From Ailanthus altissimus (taxonomy: Eukaryota > Streptophyta > Magnoliopsida > Sapindales > Simaroubaceae), in the NCBI GenBank assembly GCA_946807835.1, contig OX327711.1:16775501-16839500 (forward strand): 64,000 nt of DNA. Reading direction: 5' to 3'. This document shows positions 1-10,288 of the stretch, one piece after another. The translations under genes and the position numbers were made by a program. Position 1 is the first letter of the stretch; every line of letters begins with the position of its first letter. The notes under the pieces were generated by a model, which saw only the letters and a program-made list of their open reading frames with translations, was not told the DNA's origin and ran no database searches.

Positions 1-617
1 AATTGAAGGAATCAGAAACATTGTTGAGTTAGTAATTAGTTTTAGAGTTATATAAGCTTGTTGACGTGACATGTGAGTCAGCAAATCAAGTGTAAAATGT
101 TGCTGATGTGACAAGAAAGTTTTAAATTGTATTCTCTCTTTCCCGTCAAAAGTTTGTTGTAACAAACTTTTGGCCAAGTCTTTTAGTTTTGATTAATGAA
201 TAAAATCGTCAAGTTCGGTTCATATATTCCTCTACTCATAAACTTTCTCTTCTCCAAAACTTTCTCGGCTGCCAAACAGCTTTTACAGAAACTTTATAAT
301 CATCAAGTATTAGAAAAATGAGACGAAAGCTCAATATAAGTAACTCATAATCAGTATAAGAATTTGGGTAGTTCAGTTGACGTAGTGGAAACATTAAAAG
401 ACGAAGGTCTCTACGAAAAAAAAAAGTATTGATTGACAAGACTAGATCTACGAACTTATTCTTAGTTTTCCCTAAAAGATTAAAGTCATCGAAGTTTCTT
501 TAAAGACTATGAAAACCACTTTAAACACAAATTTTAGGCCTAAAGTGACAAAATTTGATCGACGTAACAACCGAAGTCTATTAAAGATAAAAATGAAACA
601 AAATTAAAAAAAAATAA
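1..617. other. Intergenic left edge; short inverted repeat only
   Basis: No gene recognised. The stretch is AT-rich and the reading frames crossing it are short and without familiar motifs. It contains one near-perfect inverted repeat with 12-base arms at 147-158 and 161-172 around a 2-base centre, which could form a small hairpin. The 3' end of the F-box gene lies just to the right on the minus strand, so part of 300-617 is probably its 3' UTR or terminator region. Confidence 0.5.
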
Positions 618-2099
618 TTAAAAATGAATTTGATGCCTGAAATGGCAGAATTTAACCAAAATTAGATGGATGTGCGGCAAAAGGCGACGAGTTTTCCTAT
701 CTTCATCACAAGCTTCGATGTCAATGCATTCATGAAAACTAGAAGCAGAAAGAAATACAGAAGATTCTTGCAGAAACCGACCTTACTGTATCCGAAGGGC
801 CTGAAGATGCTCGTCTAAAGTATATGTCTCCAGCTCAGGTGTCCTTTCTAACACGCTTGCAATGGCAGGTAGGTTCCATTCTCTTATCCTTGTCCCAAGT
901 GTTAAATTCTTAAGCTTTGAAGATGGAGAAGTCATATCCTTGCATATTGACGTAATCTAAACATTATCAAGAAAAAAGAACCAAAAGAACCAAAAATGTT
1001 AATCATACATATAATAAGATACAAAAACCTATTTATATGCCCACATTAATAAGTAAAGCTGGACCTGCCCCATTGATCGATGCTTCAAATAAGATAGTCA
1101 TTTTAGGGAATATTAAATACATGTATCAATATAAAATATTGAAGGATATTCGCTCTATTCAAACAAAATTATAGAATAATGATAAATAAAAAATTTAACA
1201 GGCAGTGATTGAAAACCTACTTGAAGGCACCAAGTATCGACGGTAACTTTCTGGACGTGAGGAAGCTCTTCAAGAAACTTCTTTAATCTATGGAAATTCT
1301 TCTCTCCGGGACTGATCAAAAGTTCACCATTGAACTTGTATCTTCTTTTGAAGATACCCCCGAGCAAGCTGATAGAAATAATATTAGGAGCCGAGATTTC
1401 TATCACCAATGTACTTGGCTGCACTTTCCCCCAAGAACCATCTATCACTAATTTTTTCAAATTCGAAGAGCTCACATCGAAAACCTGACTAACCCCATCG
1501 CAGCAGTGCAACCGCAAGGATTCAAGCATGGGACTACCTGATAAAACTTTTCCAATGATTTCATTACTCAACTTCGCATAGCCAATGATTAAAACCTTGA
1601 GTTTAGTCCAAGAAATACTCCCCATTAGCTGAAAATCACAGTATACGATATTCAATATCCTCAATGATGAAGAGGAAAATATATATTGAGGTAAAACATA
1701 GGGTTCAGCGTCGTCCATTAAATGTCTTCTTCCAGCGTAAGTAAAATTCAGACTGAGCTCCTCCACATGGCGTTTTGTGGCGAAAAGGACCCACTCATCT
1801 GCTTGCGAACTGAAAGACTGTTTATATCTAAAACGTCTAACGAGGAACTTTTCAATTTTCGAAGCATTGTATAGCCCTAGGGTTTTGTCGACAATTGAGG
1901 CCCATTTTTGTGAGGAATATTTGTTTGGGCAGTGGCAATAGAAGTTGAGACTAGGAACTGCAGTCCAAACAGTGAGCCATCTCTTCGATAAAACGCAGGT
2001 TTTTATGATGTCTCTGACGGTTAAAAAAGAAAGGATGTGTTGGATGATCGGATCGGGTAATGCGCTTATACGATCTTGGCCTTGATCTCCGCAGTCCAT
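618..2099 (-). CDS. F-box/LRR protein with FBD-like C-terminus, 3 exons
   Basis: Likely substrate-recruiting subunit of an SCF-type E3 ubiquitin ligase. The protein starts at ATG 2099 (a longer frame upstream has no ATG). Residues about 10-50 are a typical F-box: ISALPDPIIQHILSFL, then TCVLSKRW. Leucine-rich repeats of the F-box/FBD type follow (LRILNIVYCDF, KLKVLIIGYAKL, MLESLRLHCC, NLKKLVIDGSW). I assemble exons 2099-1221, 956-787 and 738-618, joined at GTAGGT/AG and GTAAGG/AG, giving 389 residues. Exon 2 encodes an FBD-like strand (LERTPELETYTLDEHL) and exon 3 the LLPHIHLILVKF motif. Oddity: intron 2 would be only 48 bp, short for a plant, although it has a good pyrimidine tract. If it is not spliced, the protein ends at TAA 785-783 after LRIQ. 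Substrate unknown. Confidence 0.78.
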
Positions 2100-2137
2100 T
2101 TTTCTTTCTCCCAAGACCGTGGGATCATTCGAGAGGT

Positions 2138-2245
2138 TTAGAGAATCTTGGAGACGTCGTGAAATATAGGAAACGAAGAGCCTGGCCTCGATGGGGTCAT
2201 TACTTCTGGAGAACTGTCGCCGCTCTCCCGCTCCTCCATGGACAT
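2138..2245 (-). promoter_or_regulatory. Possible upstream ORF in the F-box gene leader
   Basis: A 35-codon frame begins at ATG 2245 and ends 39 bp before the F-box start codon. It is rich in Glu, Ser and Pro (MSMEERESGDSSPEVM at its start). The same stretch can be aligned by eye with the leader of the F-box pseudogene at 25.9-26.04 kb, where the similar frame has lost its ATG. It may be a translational uORF or simply ancestral leader sequence; no splice from it into the main frame is evident. Confidence 0.3.
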
Positions 2246-2741
2246 GATCTTAATGACGGGCTTCTTTCTGTTTCACTTAAAATCGTCTTTCTCTTGACTT
2301 ACAAATTATTAAAACAAACTAGAAGTACATAACCTCTAAAAGACCTAGATTTTAGCTTTTTTCTTCTTTTAATTTGATTCCGTACTAAAACGATGATCTA
2401 TCTTCTAATTTTTTTTTTTTTTATCTCATGATTTATCTTCTATTAATAAGGTGGATTGCGGGTTTCAAACAGAACAGACGTAGTCAAGGATTCGGACCGA
2501 AAACAAAGAAAAAAAAATCAAAATTATGTTGTTTTTTATTTTTCTTTTGAATGATAATTAATTTGAAGTAGGATCTTTTAAAAAAAAATCAAAATTATGT
2601 TGATTTTTATTTTTCTTTTGAATGATAATTAATTTGAAGTAGGATCTTTTTTTAATCTAATCTTACTCAATTTTTTAAAAAAAATTTAATATATATATAT
2701 ATATATATTGCATTACGTATATATGGTTAAGACTTATTTTT
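2246..2741. repeat. AT-rich spacer with 71-bp tandem duplication and (TA)n
   Basis: No gene. Positions about 2510-2651 are two adjacent copies of a roughly 71-bp A/T-rich unit (each ends in aatttgaagtaggatctttt) with one or two differences, so the duplication is recent. A (TA)n microsatellite runs from about 2688 to 2709. Confidence 0.8.
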
Positions 2742-3771
2742 TGTTGATGTATAAAAATGATTTTTTTGGATTAACGAGACTTTAGTTTGTTAAGGGGGAA
2801 TCGAACTTGAGCCTTGACTAGACTGGAGTGATAGTAAAGGCTTGGGTTTCCTACTTTCTGTGAACTATTGAGAGAAGGGGGGTAGGACCTGCAAAGAAAT
2901 ACGAACACAAGTTTAAAGGTGGTCTTGCCGGAATAAGTTTCAGGAAAAATGCTTCAATGCTTAAATCAGAAAGTGGGGTTCTTTCTTTTAAAAATATGAC
3001 AAAATATGAATAAGATATTATTCTCGGGACAGGGGATACTCCTTTTCTTTTCTTTTTTTTTTCTTTTTTCTTCTTTTTTGTATTTTTGGATTTTTTTCAT
3101 CATCTTCCTCCATATCTCTCTTTTTTTCTTTTTATAGTGATGGCATTTTGAGGACTTTTTTAAGTTTTTCTCTGCAGCATTTCTATCTTGTGCCGAATAT
3201 TTTTTATTGCGCTTTTGACACACGCCAATATCTTCATACTGTCCTCTTGACTTACACCGAATATCCTTCTGTAAATTTTCTGACCCAGTTCTTGTCCCAC
3301 GTTAGATGTCCCTTCTGATGTGTTAAGCATATTCCTCGAATTTGTCTCTGCCGGCAGTTTTAATTCAAGTGAGGCTTATTTTGGTTAGCTCAAATCAAAT
3401 CTTGAACGACCCTTCCCTACTGGTTTAATGTTGAAGTGGAGTCCCTAAGAGCGAAGTTTTGGAATGTAGTCAGTACCTGCTCAGTTGTGGTTGTGTTTGT
3501 GTTTGGGTCAGCAAAGGCTGAACAGGCTTTCTCACTTGCCAACCAGATCCCTTGAGTCCGAATCGATTCTCTATTACTTCTATCGGGTTTAGACCCATTA
3601 ACCATTACTCCTAGGCCTGCCTTTGGATTAGACTCGCTGTGCGAATTCTAGTAAACTTTTTGGGGTAAGAATGGCCTTTTTAAAGGGAACATCTAGCTGG
3701 GCTTCCAAGGGCCAGTCTTGGTTGAATTTAGGGCCCGAAGGCAGAAAGATTGGTGTTTTCAGGGGGGAACA
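2742..3771 (-). repeat. 3' LTR of element A
   Basis: About 1030 bp, aligning end to end with 8166-9183 (for example ggtaggacctgcaaagaaa in both) but with frequent substitutions and small indels. Minus-strand start is TGTTCCCCCC at 3771. It contains a long pyrimidine-rich run around 3043-3090. Confidence 0.75.
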
Positions 3772-4546
3772 GAGGTCCGCCAATTTCTAATTTTGATTTA
3801 TCAAAACTGAAAACTCTACTCTAGTCTAGTCGGCCCATATTGCTCCTCGGACCCCCCCACTTCATCTTTTCTTTTATCATCTTTTTTCATTGGGGCCGAC
3901 CCAGTTTGCTCCCAAAAAGCAATCTCGTTATCGAGTCTGAATTTTGGAAAAGTTAAAGCGGGCAGGATTATTGTGGTGACATCATGGTGACCTGAAAAGT
4001 TATCGTCACGTAGTGGCAATTTCTTCCAAGATTTTTAAATTTAATAGTGAATCGCTTCAAACGTCGTTTTTTATTCTTGTGTCAGTTTCTTCATTGTTAG
4101 TCGTTGATCTTCTTCCGATCGTGCGGTTGATAGCAGCTACAACCCAATAGCCTAGGTTGGTGGGTCTCTTTTTCCGAGTGATGTTTAACTGACTAAAGTC
4201 TCTCGGACTATCCGATCTGTTTGAATCCAACAGCTTAGTTTGCAACTTTCTAAAGAGACGTCCTTTTATTGCACCTGGGGATCTGAGGTGTTGCGTCTCT
4301 TGCACCAGATGCCTTTTTACCTTTCCTATCGATCTTACCGATTTATTTTTTAATTTTGAATGGCCTAGATCACTTCACTATTGCCTATAAATAGTCACCT
4401 TCTTCTTCATTTTGTACCTTTTATTACACATTTTTTATTTTTTGCTGTCATCTTATAGTGTTACCATTGCTTCATTGAAGGTGCGTTCTTGATCTAGCGA
4501 ATTCATCTCCGTCGTTCTCAACTCTGACTTCCTTTAGTTCTTCTAG

Positions 4547-6100
4547 TATGTCCTTTTATTCTCTTTCTAGCTTATTTTCATCTGTTTTATTTTTTTCGAG
4601 GACTTATTTTAGATTTTGCTTCTAGCCTTTTTGTCTGTATTTTCTCCGTTTTGATTTTTTCTTATGCTTTCTGGTCCTAACGACTGTCGCCTATTTTATC
4701 ACTTTCGAGCGCAGTTGGCGTGTTGCTATCCTTACCCAGTAACCCATAGTCTCATTTAAGAAGTGTCTTCTGTTAGTTGATAGCCTCTAGAGTCAATCTA
4801 AACCTTTCAGTTGTGGACATGGCGGTTTAGGAGGGGGAACAGTCCCCAAAACTCCCTTTGGTTAGGAGCAGCAGGGGGGTCGGGGCGAGTGAGGGAGCAT
4901 TCACCTCTGCAGGTAGAGTTCCCTTATTTGAGGTAGATCTAAATGAGGTCGAGCCGGTCACGAGTACCAGAGAAGGCGAAGGCAACGATCCCAAAAACCC
5001 AGTGATGGATGAGGGCGTGGAGGTAGTGGAGTATAAAATGAATACTAGATACCGCGTCTCTTGCCTTAGTGAGGATGACCTAAACCTCATCAGGCACTCC
5101 TATGACATTCTTAAGACGGTCACTCTTAGTCTTCCCTCCGAAGAGGATTATCTGAGCAACCCTACCAATGACGAGGTGGTCATTCATATTGAGTTCCTGA
5201 GGCTGAGACTCAGGCTTCCCATGCAGCAGTATTTTGCTAAGATGTTGGCCTGCCTCAGGATAGCCCCTTATCAGCAAGGCCCAAAACTCATAGAGAGTGC
5301 TTGCGGGGTTACTCATCTCAACTCCGGCTTTCCTCAATTCTTTTGGTATGTCCTTTTATTCTCTTTTTGGCTTCTTTTAATCTTTTTTTTTTTTTTTGGG
5401 ACTTGTTTTAGACTTTGCTTCTATCCTTTTTGCCTATATTTTTTCCGTTTGGTTTTTCCTTGTGCTTTCTGTTCCTAACGACTATCGCCTATTTTACTAT
5501 TTTTTAGCGCGGTTGGCTTGTTGTTGTCCTTGCCCAGTAACCCGTAGTCTCATTTAAGAAGTGTCTTTTGTTAGTTGATGGCCTCCATAGTCAATCTAGA
5601 CCTTTCAGTTGTGGACTTGGCGGTCGAGGAGGGGGAACAGTCCCCAGAACTCCATTTGGTTAGGAGGAGCAGGGGGTCGGGGCAAGTAAGGGAGCATCCA
5701 CCTCTGCAGATGGAGTTCCCTCATTTGAGGTAGATCTAAACCAGGCCAAGTTGGTCCAGAGTACCAAAGAGGGCGAAGGCAATGATCACGAGGACCCAGT
5801 GGCGAAGGAGGGCATAGAGTATAAAATGAATACCAGATACCGCGCCTTTTGCCTTAGCGAGGATGACCTAAATCTCATCAGGCACTCCTATGATATTCTT
5901 GAGATGGTCACCCTCAAGCTGCCCTCCGAGGAGGATTATCTGAGCAGCCCTACCAATGACGAGGTGGCTATTCATGTTGAGCTCCTGAGGCTGGGACTCA
6001 GGCTTCCCATATAGCGATATTTTGCTAAGATATTAGCCTGCCTCAGGATAGCCCCTTTTCAGCTGAGCCTAAACTCATAAAAAAATGCTTGCGGGCCTAT
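4547..6100 (+). repeat. 800-bp tandem duplication inside element A
   Basis: Copy 1 is 4547-5346 and copy 2 is 5347 to about 6100; both start tatgtccttttattctctt. Each contains intron-like pyrimidine-rich sequence followed by the same Transposase_28-like exon. The copies differ at roughly one base in ten to fifteen. Copy 1 keeps an ATG but has a stop at codon 4; copy 2 lacks both the ATG and the stop. Only copy 2 leads into the next exon. Confidence 0.85.
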
Positions 6101-8255
6101 TCGTCTTGTGGTCAAGGACAAGGCAATCCTCTCATCCTCCTTACCCTTCCAATTTTCAGGAATTGTGCTACCTGTACTATTTCAAGAGCAATGCCATGAG
6201 CCAAAAGAGCATTTATTACCTCTCGTTTCATGGCCTTCAGAACCTGGTCTCGGGTCGACCAACCTTCGTAAAAGACTGGAATGAAAAATGTATTTTTACT
6301 GGGGGAGAGTGGGATCAGAGGGTCCCTAAGAGGGGTAGGGGAGAGTGGGTCATCCCTGCTACCTTTTCTGTGGATGCAGGTCCTAATTCTCACGTAATGT
6401 GTAGATTTAAGTGATCAGCTTAGCTCGACTGACTTTTCTTTGTTTGCCCTTTCTTTGCAGTTACCTAGGGGACTGACGTAAAAGTTTTCGAGCAGGCCCT
6501 TACTCGGATAAACGCAGCACTTCAATATATCTGCTCGGTTCATAAGCTACTATCTCTGTCTGGCCTTGTTGAATCGAGATTAGTTCACTCCGTTCCTTCT
6601 CTGCCTCAAACCCGAAGTGAGTTTTCATCTTTTTTGCTCCAAACTTTCCCTTCTCGTTCCCCCATTTTTGGTTCTTACATTGTGTAAATTGCAAGAATAT
6701 CTGAGCAAGAAGGTGGTGAAAGAAGAAAGATGAGTCGAACCAAAGGTTCTTCCTCTAGTGGTCGAAGGCCTTTAAACCCTGAAAATGTTATGGGGATGCT
6801 GTTCTGTTCTTGGAGGATTCAGGCGAGGGAGCCCTCTCAAGGGAAGGGCTCATCTTCGCCATCTGCGGGTGATCGAGCACGCGAGGACAAGGCTTACTGA
6901 GGTCTGAATTAAGGAGGTTCTTCTAGGGAACGGGCTTCTACTGAAGTTCGGCCACAAAACTCTCCTACTGTCCCAACTAAGAGCAAGGAGCAGGGCTCTA
7001 TGGCTCGTCCGTCAGCCCAAGTTACACAGGCTGGACAAGCTACATCTTCATCGAGCTCCCTAAGGTGGGAGGGGCGGTCTTTCCGCGAAGGGCCCTCTCG
7101 AGTGTCCTCCTCTGTTCTGGTTTTGAAGGTCATGGAGGACTTGAGCTTTTTGCTCCCAATAATGCAGAAGCTAAATGGGTACGTGACCCCCACCTGGGCA
7201 TGTCAAGCGTCTTCTTTGGATCCTTCCACGGGCTTCAACGTCGCACTAAGCTTTGCCCTTGACATAATTTGCCTGATCTCTAGTTTATTTCCCCTTTGTA
7301 CATTTACTTGCTCTAACCTCGCATTTTTTCGCAGTTCATTTTCCTTCTTTCTTGGTTTTGGACCGAGATTATGGGTTTTGCGACATGTGCACAGAAAGCG
7401 GAGGATGACCTTGCTCGGTCTCGGGCCGAGACTCAGGGGATGAGAAGGATCACTGAGCAGGAGAGAAAGATGGCCGATGAGGCGGGGGCCAAACTAGATG
7501 AGATGACAACCACTAAGGCCAAGGCAAAGAGCCAATTATCTGAGCTCGAGCACTAGAAATGATTGGTCGAGCAGACGATGAAGAACTCTCTGGTGGTGGT
7601 GGGAGTCCGAGTTAGAGAGCTGACGCGCCAAAACGAAGAACTCAAAATGCGGCTAGATGTCGCTTAAAGGGAGAGAGAGCTGATTGAGAGAGCCAGATCT
7701 CTCTAGTGGCCCAGCTTAAGCAACAGTGGAACCAGTGGTCGACTAGTCATAAGGAGGGCTTCTGTCAAGGCGCAACAGAAGGATTTCAGAGGTTCATCGC
7801 CCTTTTTGAGGAGCACTACCTAGAGATTGACCTACAATGGCTATGGTCCTTAGCCACTGGGGGCTATTTCCATGAAGGAAAAACTTCTGAGGCCCATGAT
7901 GATGACATGTCAGTGCTTACTGATGCTGGTAAGAATGACCCCCCTTCCGGCCAATACGCCTGCCCGTGTTCAGTATGCCGTAATTTTGAGTGGTGGTAAG
8001 GTTACCCCTCATGCCAACCAAGGGCAAACTAGTAACACTGCCCCTATTGAGCCACAAGGAACTGTAGATGTTCCAGTCGACCCGGCTGTTGTCGTAGCTC
8101 CTCTGGTTGATAATGTTCCTAAAGCAATTTCGGTCGGCAATGTTCTCACAGAAGGTGCCAAAAACTGTTGGCCTGAAAGAAATGGTTTCTCAGGTCAACA
8201 AGCCTTTAATTTATTGAGGGAGAATCGAACTTGGGCCTCGACTGGACTAGAGTGA
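4819..8255 (+). pseudogene. Decayed 'putative gypsy-type transposon' (Transposase_28-like) gene
   Basis: Plus-strand gene fragments antisense to element A. Around 4858-5330 a frame encodes EEDYLSNPTNDEVVIHIEFL, then LRLRLPMQQYFAKML, resembling the family Pfam calls putative gypsy type transposon (Transposase_28). A second copy lies at 5751-6014. About 6170-6415 continues the family pattern (LCYLYYFKSNA, then FVKDWNEKCIFTGGEW). About 7371-7720 encodes a charged, Ala/Glu-rich coiled coil (AQKAEDDLARSRAETQ), and 7706-8000 the C-terminal part with GFCQGATEGFQRF. Frames are separated by intron-like sequence and broken by stops (for example TAG four codons after ATG 4819). Function of the family is not established. 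The same domain order recurs antisense in element B. Confidence 0.6.
8143..8160 (-). other. Primer-binding site of element A
   Basis: Minus strand reads tggcaccttctgtgagaa five bases inside the LTR end. The same kind of sequence follows the 5' LTR of element B (46712-46730), which supports both the boundary and the kinship of A and B. Confidence 0.55.
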
Positions 8256-9183
8256 TTAGTAAAAGCTTAGGTTTCTTGCTTTCCATGAACTGTGGAGAGA
8301 ATGGAGGGTAGGACCTGCAAAGAAACACAAATATAAGCTCAAATTTAGTCTTACCGGTGTGGGTTCCGACGAAGACGCTCAGAAGCTTAAGTCAAAAAGT
8401 GGGGTTCTCTCTCTTAAAAATAGACAAAACATGAATAGGACATTATTCTGGGGACGAGGGGGATACTCTTTTTCTTTTTTCTTCTTTTTTTATTTTTGAA
8501 TTTTTTTCATCATCCTCCTCCATGTCTCATTCTTTCCCTTTTTATAGTGATGGCTTTTCGAGGACTTTTTTAGGCTTTCCTCTGCAGCATTTCTGTCTTA
8601 CGCCGACTATTTTCTACTATGCTTTTAACACACTCCAAATATCTTCGTACTGTCATCCTGACTTACGTCGAATATCCTTCTGCAGATTTTCTAACCCTAT
8701 TCTTGTCCCACATCAGATGTCCCTTCTGATGTCTTAAGCATATTCCATGAGTTTGCTTCTGCCAGCGATTTTGGTTCAAGTGAGGCTTATTTTGGTCAGC
8801 TCGGATCAGATCTTGAACATCCCTTCCCTATTGATTTGATGCTGACGCGGGGTCTCTAAGAGCAAAGTTGTAGAATGTAGTCAGTACCTGCTCGGCCGAG
8901 GTTGTGATTGGGTCAGCAAAAGCTGAATAGGCTTTCTCACTTGCCGATAAATCTCCCGAGTCTGAACCGATTCTCTGTTACTTCTATCGAGTTTAGGCTC
9001 ATTGGCTATTGCTCATGAGCCTGCCTTTGGATTGGACTCGTTGTGTGAATTTTGACAAACTTTTTCAGGAGGAGAATTGCTTTTTTGACGGGAACGTCTG
9101 GCTAGGTTTTTAGAGGCCGGCCTCAGTTGAATTCAAGGCCATCGAGCCGAAGGCAGAAAGATAAGGGTTTCGAGGGGAAAACA
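8166..9183 (-). repeat. 5' LTR of element A
   Basis: About 1018 bp partner of 2742-3771. Minus-strand start is TGTTTTCCCC at 9183 and the end is ggccaaca at 8166, immediately followed by the primer-binding sequence. Confidence 0.75.
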
Positions 9184-9329
9184 TCTTTATAATTTTTTTT
9201 TTTCAACTAACAATTCTATATGGCCAAGATTTATTTTCTAATAATTTTATTTTTTTTTTTATCAACAACTAACTTTATATTACTAAATGTTAGTAGTGAT
9301 AAGGCAAAATATTAAACTTGGAAATAATC

Positions 9330-10055
9330 TTGGAAAATTTTCACAAATAGTCAAAATTGGATAAGCCTTAATTTTTTTTTAACCATCATTTCAAAATTTT
9401 AACTTTTTTAGTCAAATAAATTAATTTTAGACATATTTATCCCCAAAGTATTCTCTCTTTCAAAATCGTGTAACACATTTGGTAATTTGTGTTGTTTTTG
9501 AAAGTTATTGACTGGGGGTGTATGATAGCGACAGATGTATGGTGGCTTTGGGTGATTTGTGATTTTATGTTAGTGAAAATTATTGTTGTTGGTGTGTGGT
9601 AGCAGTTGCGGTGGAGGAAGGAAGGTTTATGAGATTGTGGGAAGGAGCGGTAGTGATAAATTTGATGTTCTTATCGCACCGGATGAAGCTAGCGCAATAA
9701 GAACCTATTGCTCTTTATTGTGCTAGTATTAAAAAATTATGCCAATTTTTTTAAAAAATTTTAAATTTCCCTAATGATGTCGTTATTATTGTGTTCTTGA
9801 TAATTTTAATTAATATTTATTTAATAATTTTGCTAAAGGCTACGTTCAAATAGAAAAGATTTATACTTTCTTTTTTTTTAATCAATAAAAAAAACTAGAT
9901 AGATTGAGTGTGCTTTTTTTTTACTGTGAACTAATATATATGAGAGGGTATTTTCATCTAAAAATGATTTATTTGACTAAAAAAATTTGAAAGTTGAACT
10001 AGTAGGTAAAAAAATTGACCCTCCAATTTTGGCTATTTGCAAAAAGCTTCTTAAA
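9330..10055. mobile_element. Non-autonomous TIR element (MULE-like)
   Basis: The two ends are inverted copies over about 100 bp: the left end includes caaatagtcaaaattgga and agtcaaataaat, and the reverse complement of the right end includes caaatagccaaaattgga and agtcaaataaat at matching spacing. Long AT-rich inverted ends without a transposase frame fit a Mutator-like MITE. The interior shows no coding sequence. Exact ends and the expected 9-bp target duplication could not be fixed by eye. Confidence 0.55.
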
Positions 10056-10283
10056 ATTTATTTATACAGTGGTAGAAAGTAACATAAGTTTTGTAACCTA
10101 TAAATATTTTTTCTAAAAAAAGAAGGTTGAAGGACTGCACAAAAGATGGACTTTTTTAAAGAATAAAAATCTTTACCATTACAATAATGACCTTCACAAT
10201 GCTAAATTATCATCAATTAATATTCATCGATACTATTTTATAGTGTCAGTATTGATAGAGTTAAAAATTTATTGAAATTAAAA

Positions 10284-10288
10284 TAACA
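10284..10288. other. Target site duplication of element C, left copy
   Basis: taaca directly before the 5' LTR; the same five bases follow the 3' LTR at 19831-19835. Five bases is the usual length for Ty3/Gypsy integration. Confidence 0.9.

Larger units (their letters stand above)
2742..9183 (-). mobile_element. Old LTR element A (LARD-like), minus orientation
   Basis: Two long direct repeats of about 1.0 kb (2742-3771 and 8166-9183) flank 4.4 kb. Read on the minus strand each begins TGTT and ends AACA or similar, and directly inside the 5' LTR (at 8160-8143, minus) is a primer-binding-type sequence, tggcaccttctgtgagaac. Element transcription therefore runs on the minus strand. I see no reverse transcriptase, protease or integrase motif. 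The interior instead holds a decayed gene on the plus strand. The LTRs differ at many positions, so the insertion is old; no convincing target duplication is left (ttttt against tcttt). Best described as a large retrotransposon derivative, probably Ty3/Gypsy. Confidence 0.7.

Noticed and set aside
661..868. Plus-strand exon-like frame ending at a GT site
   Set aside because: It is the reverse of F-box exons 2 and 3, which read better on the minus strand with conserved FBD-like sequence.
2060..2332. 90-codon plus-strand frame
   Set aside because: Antisense shadow of the F-box gene start and leader.
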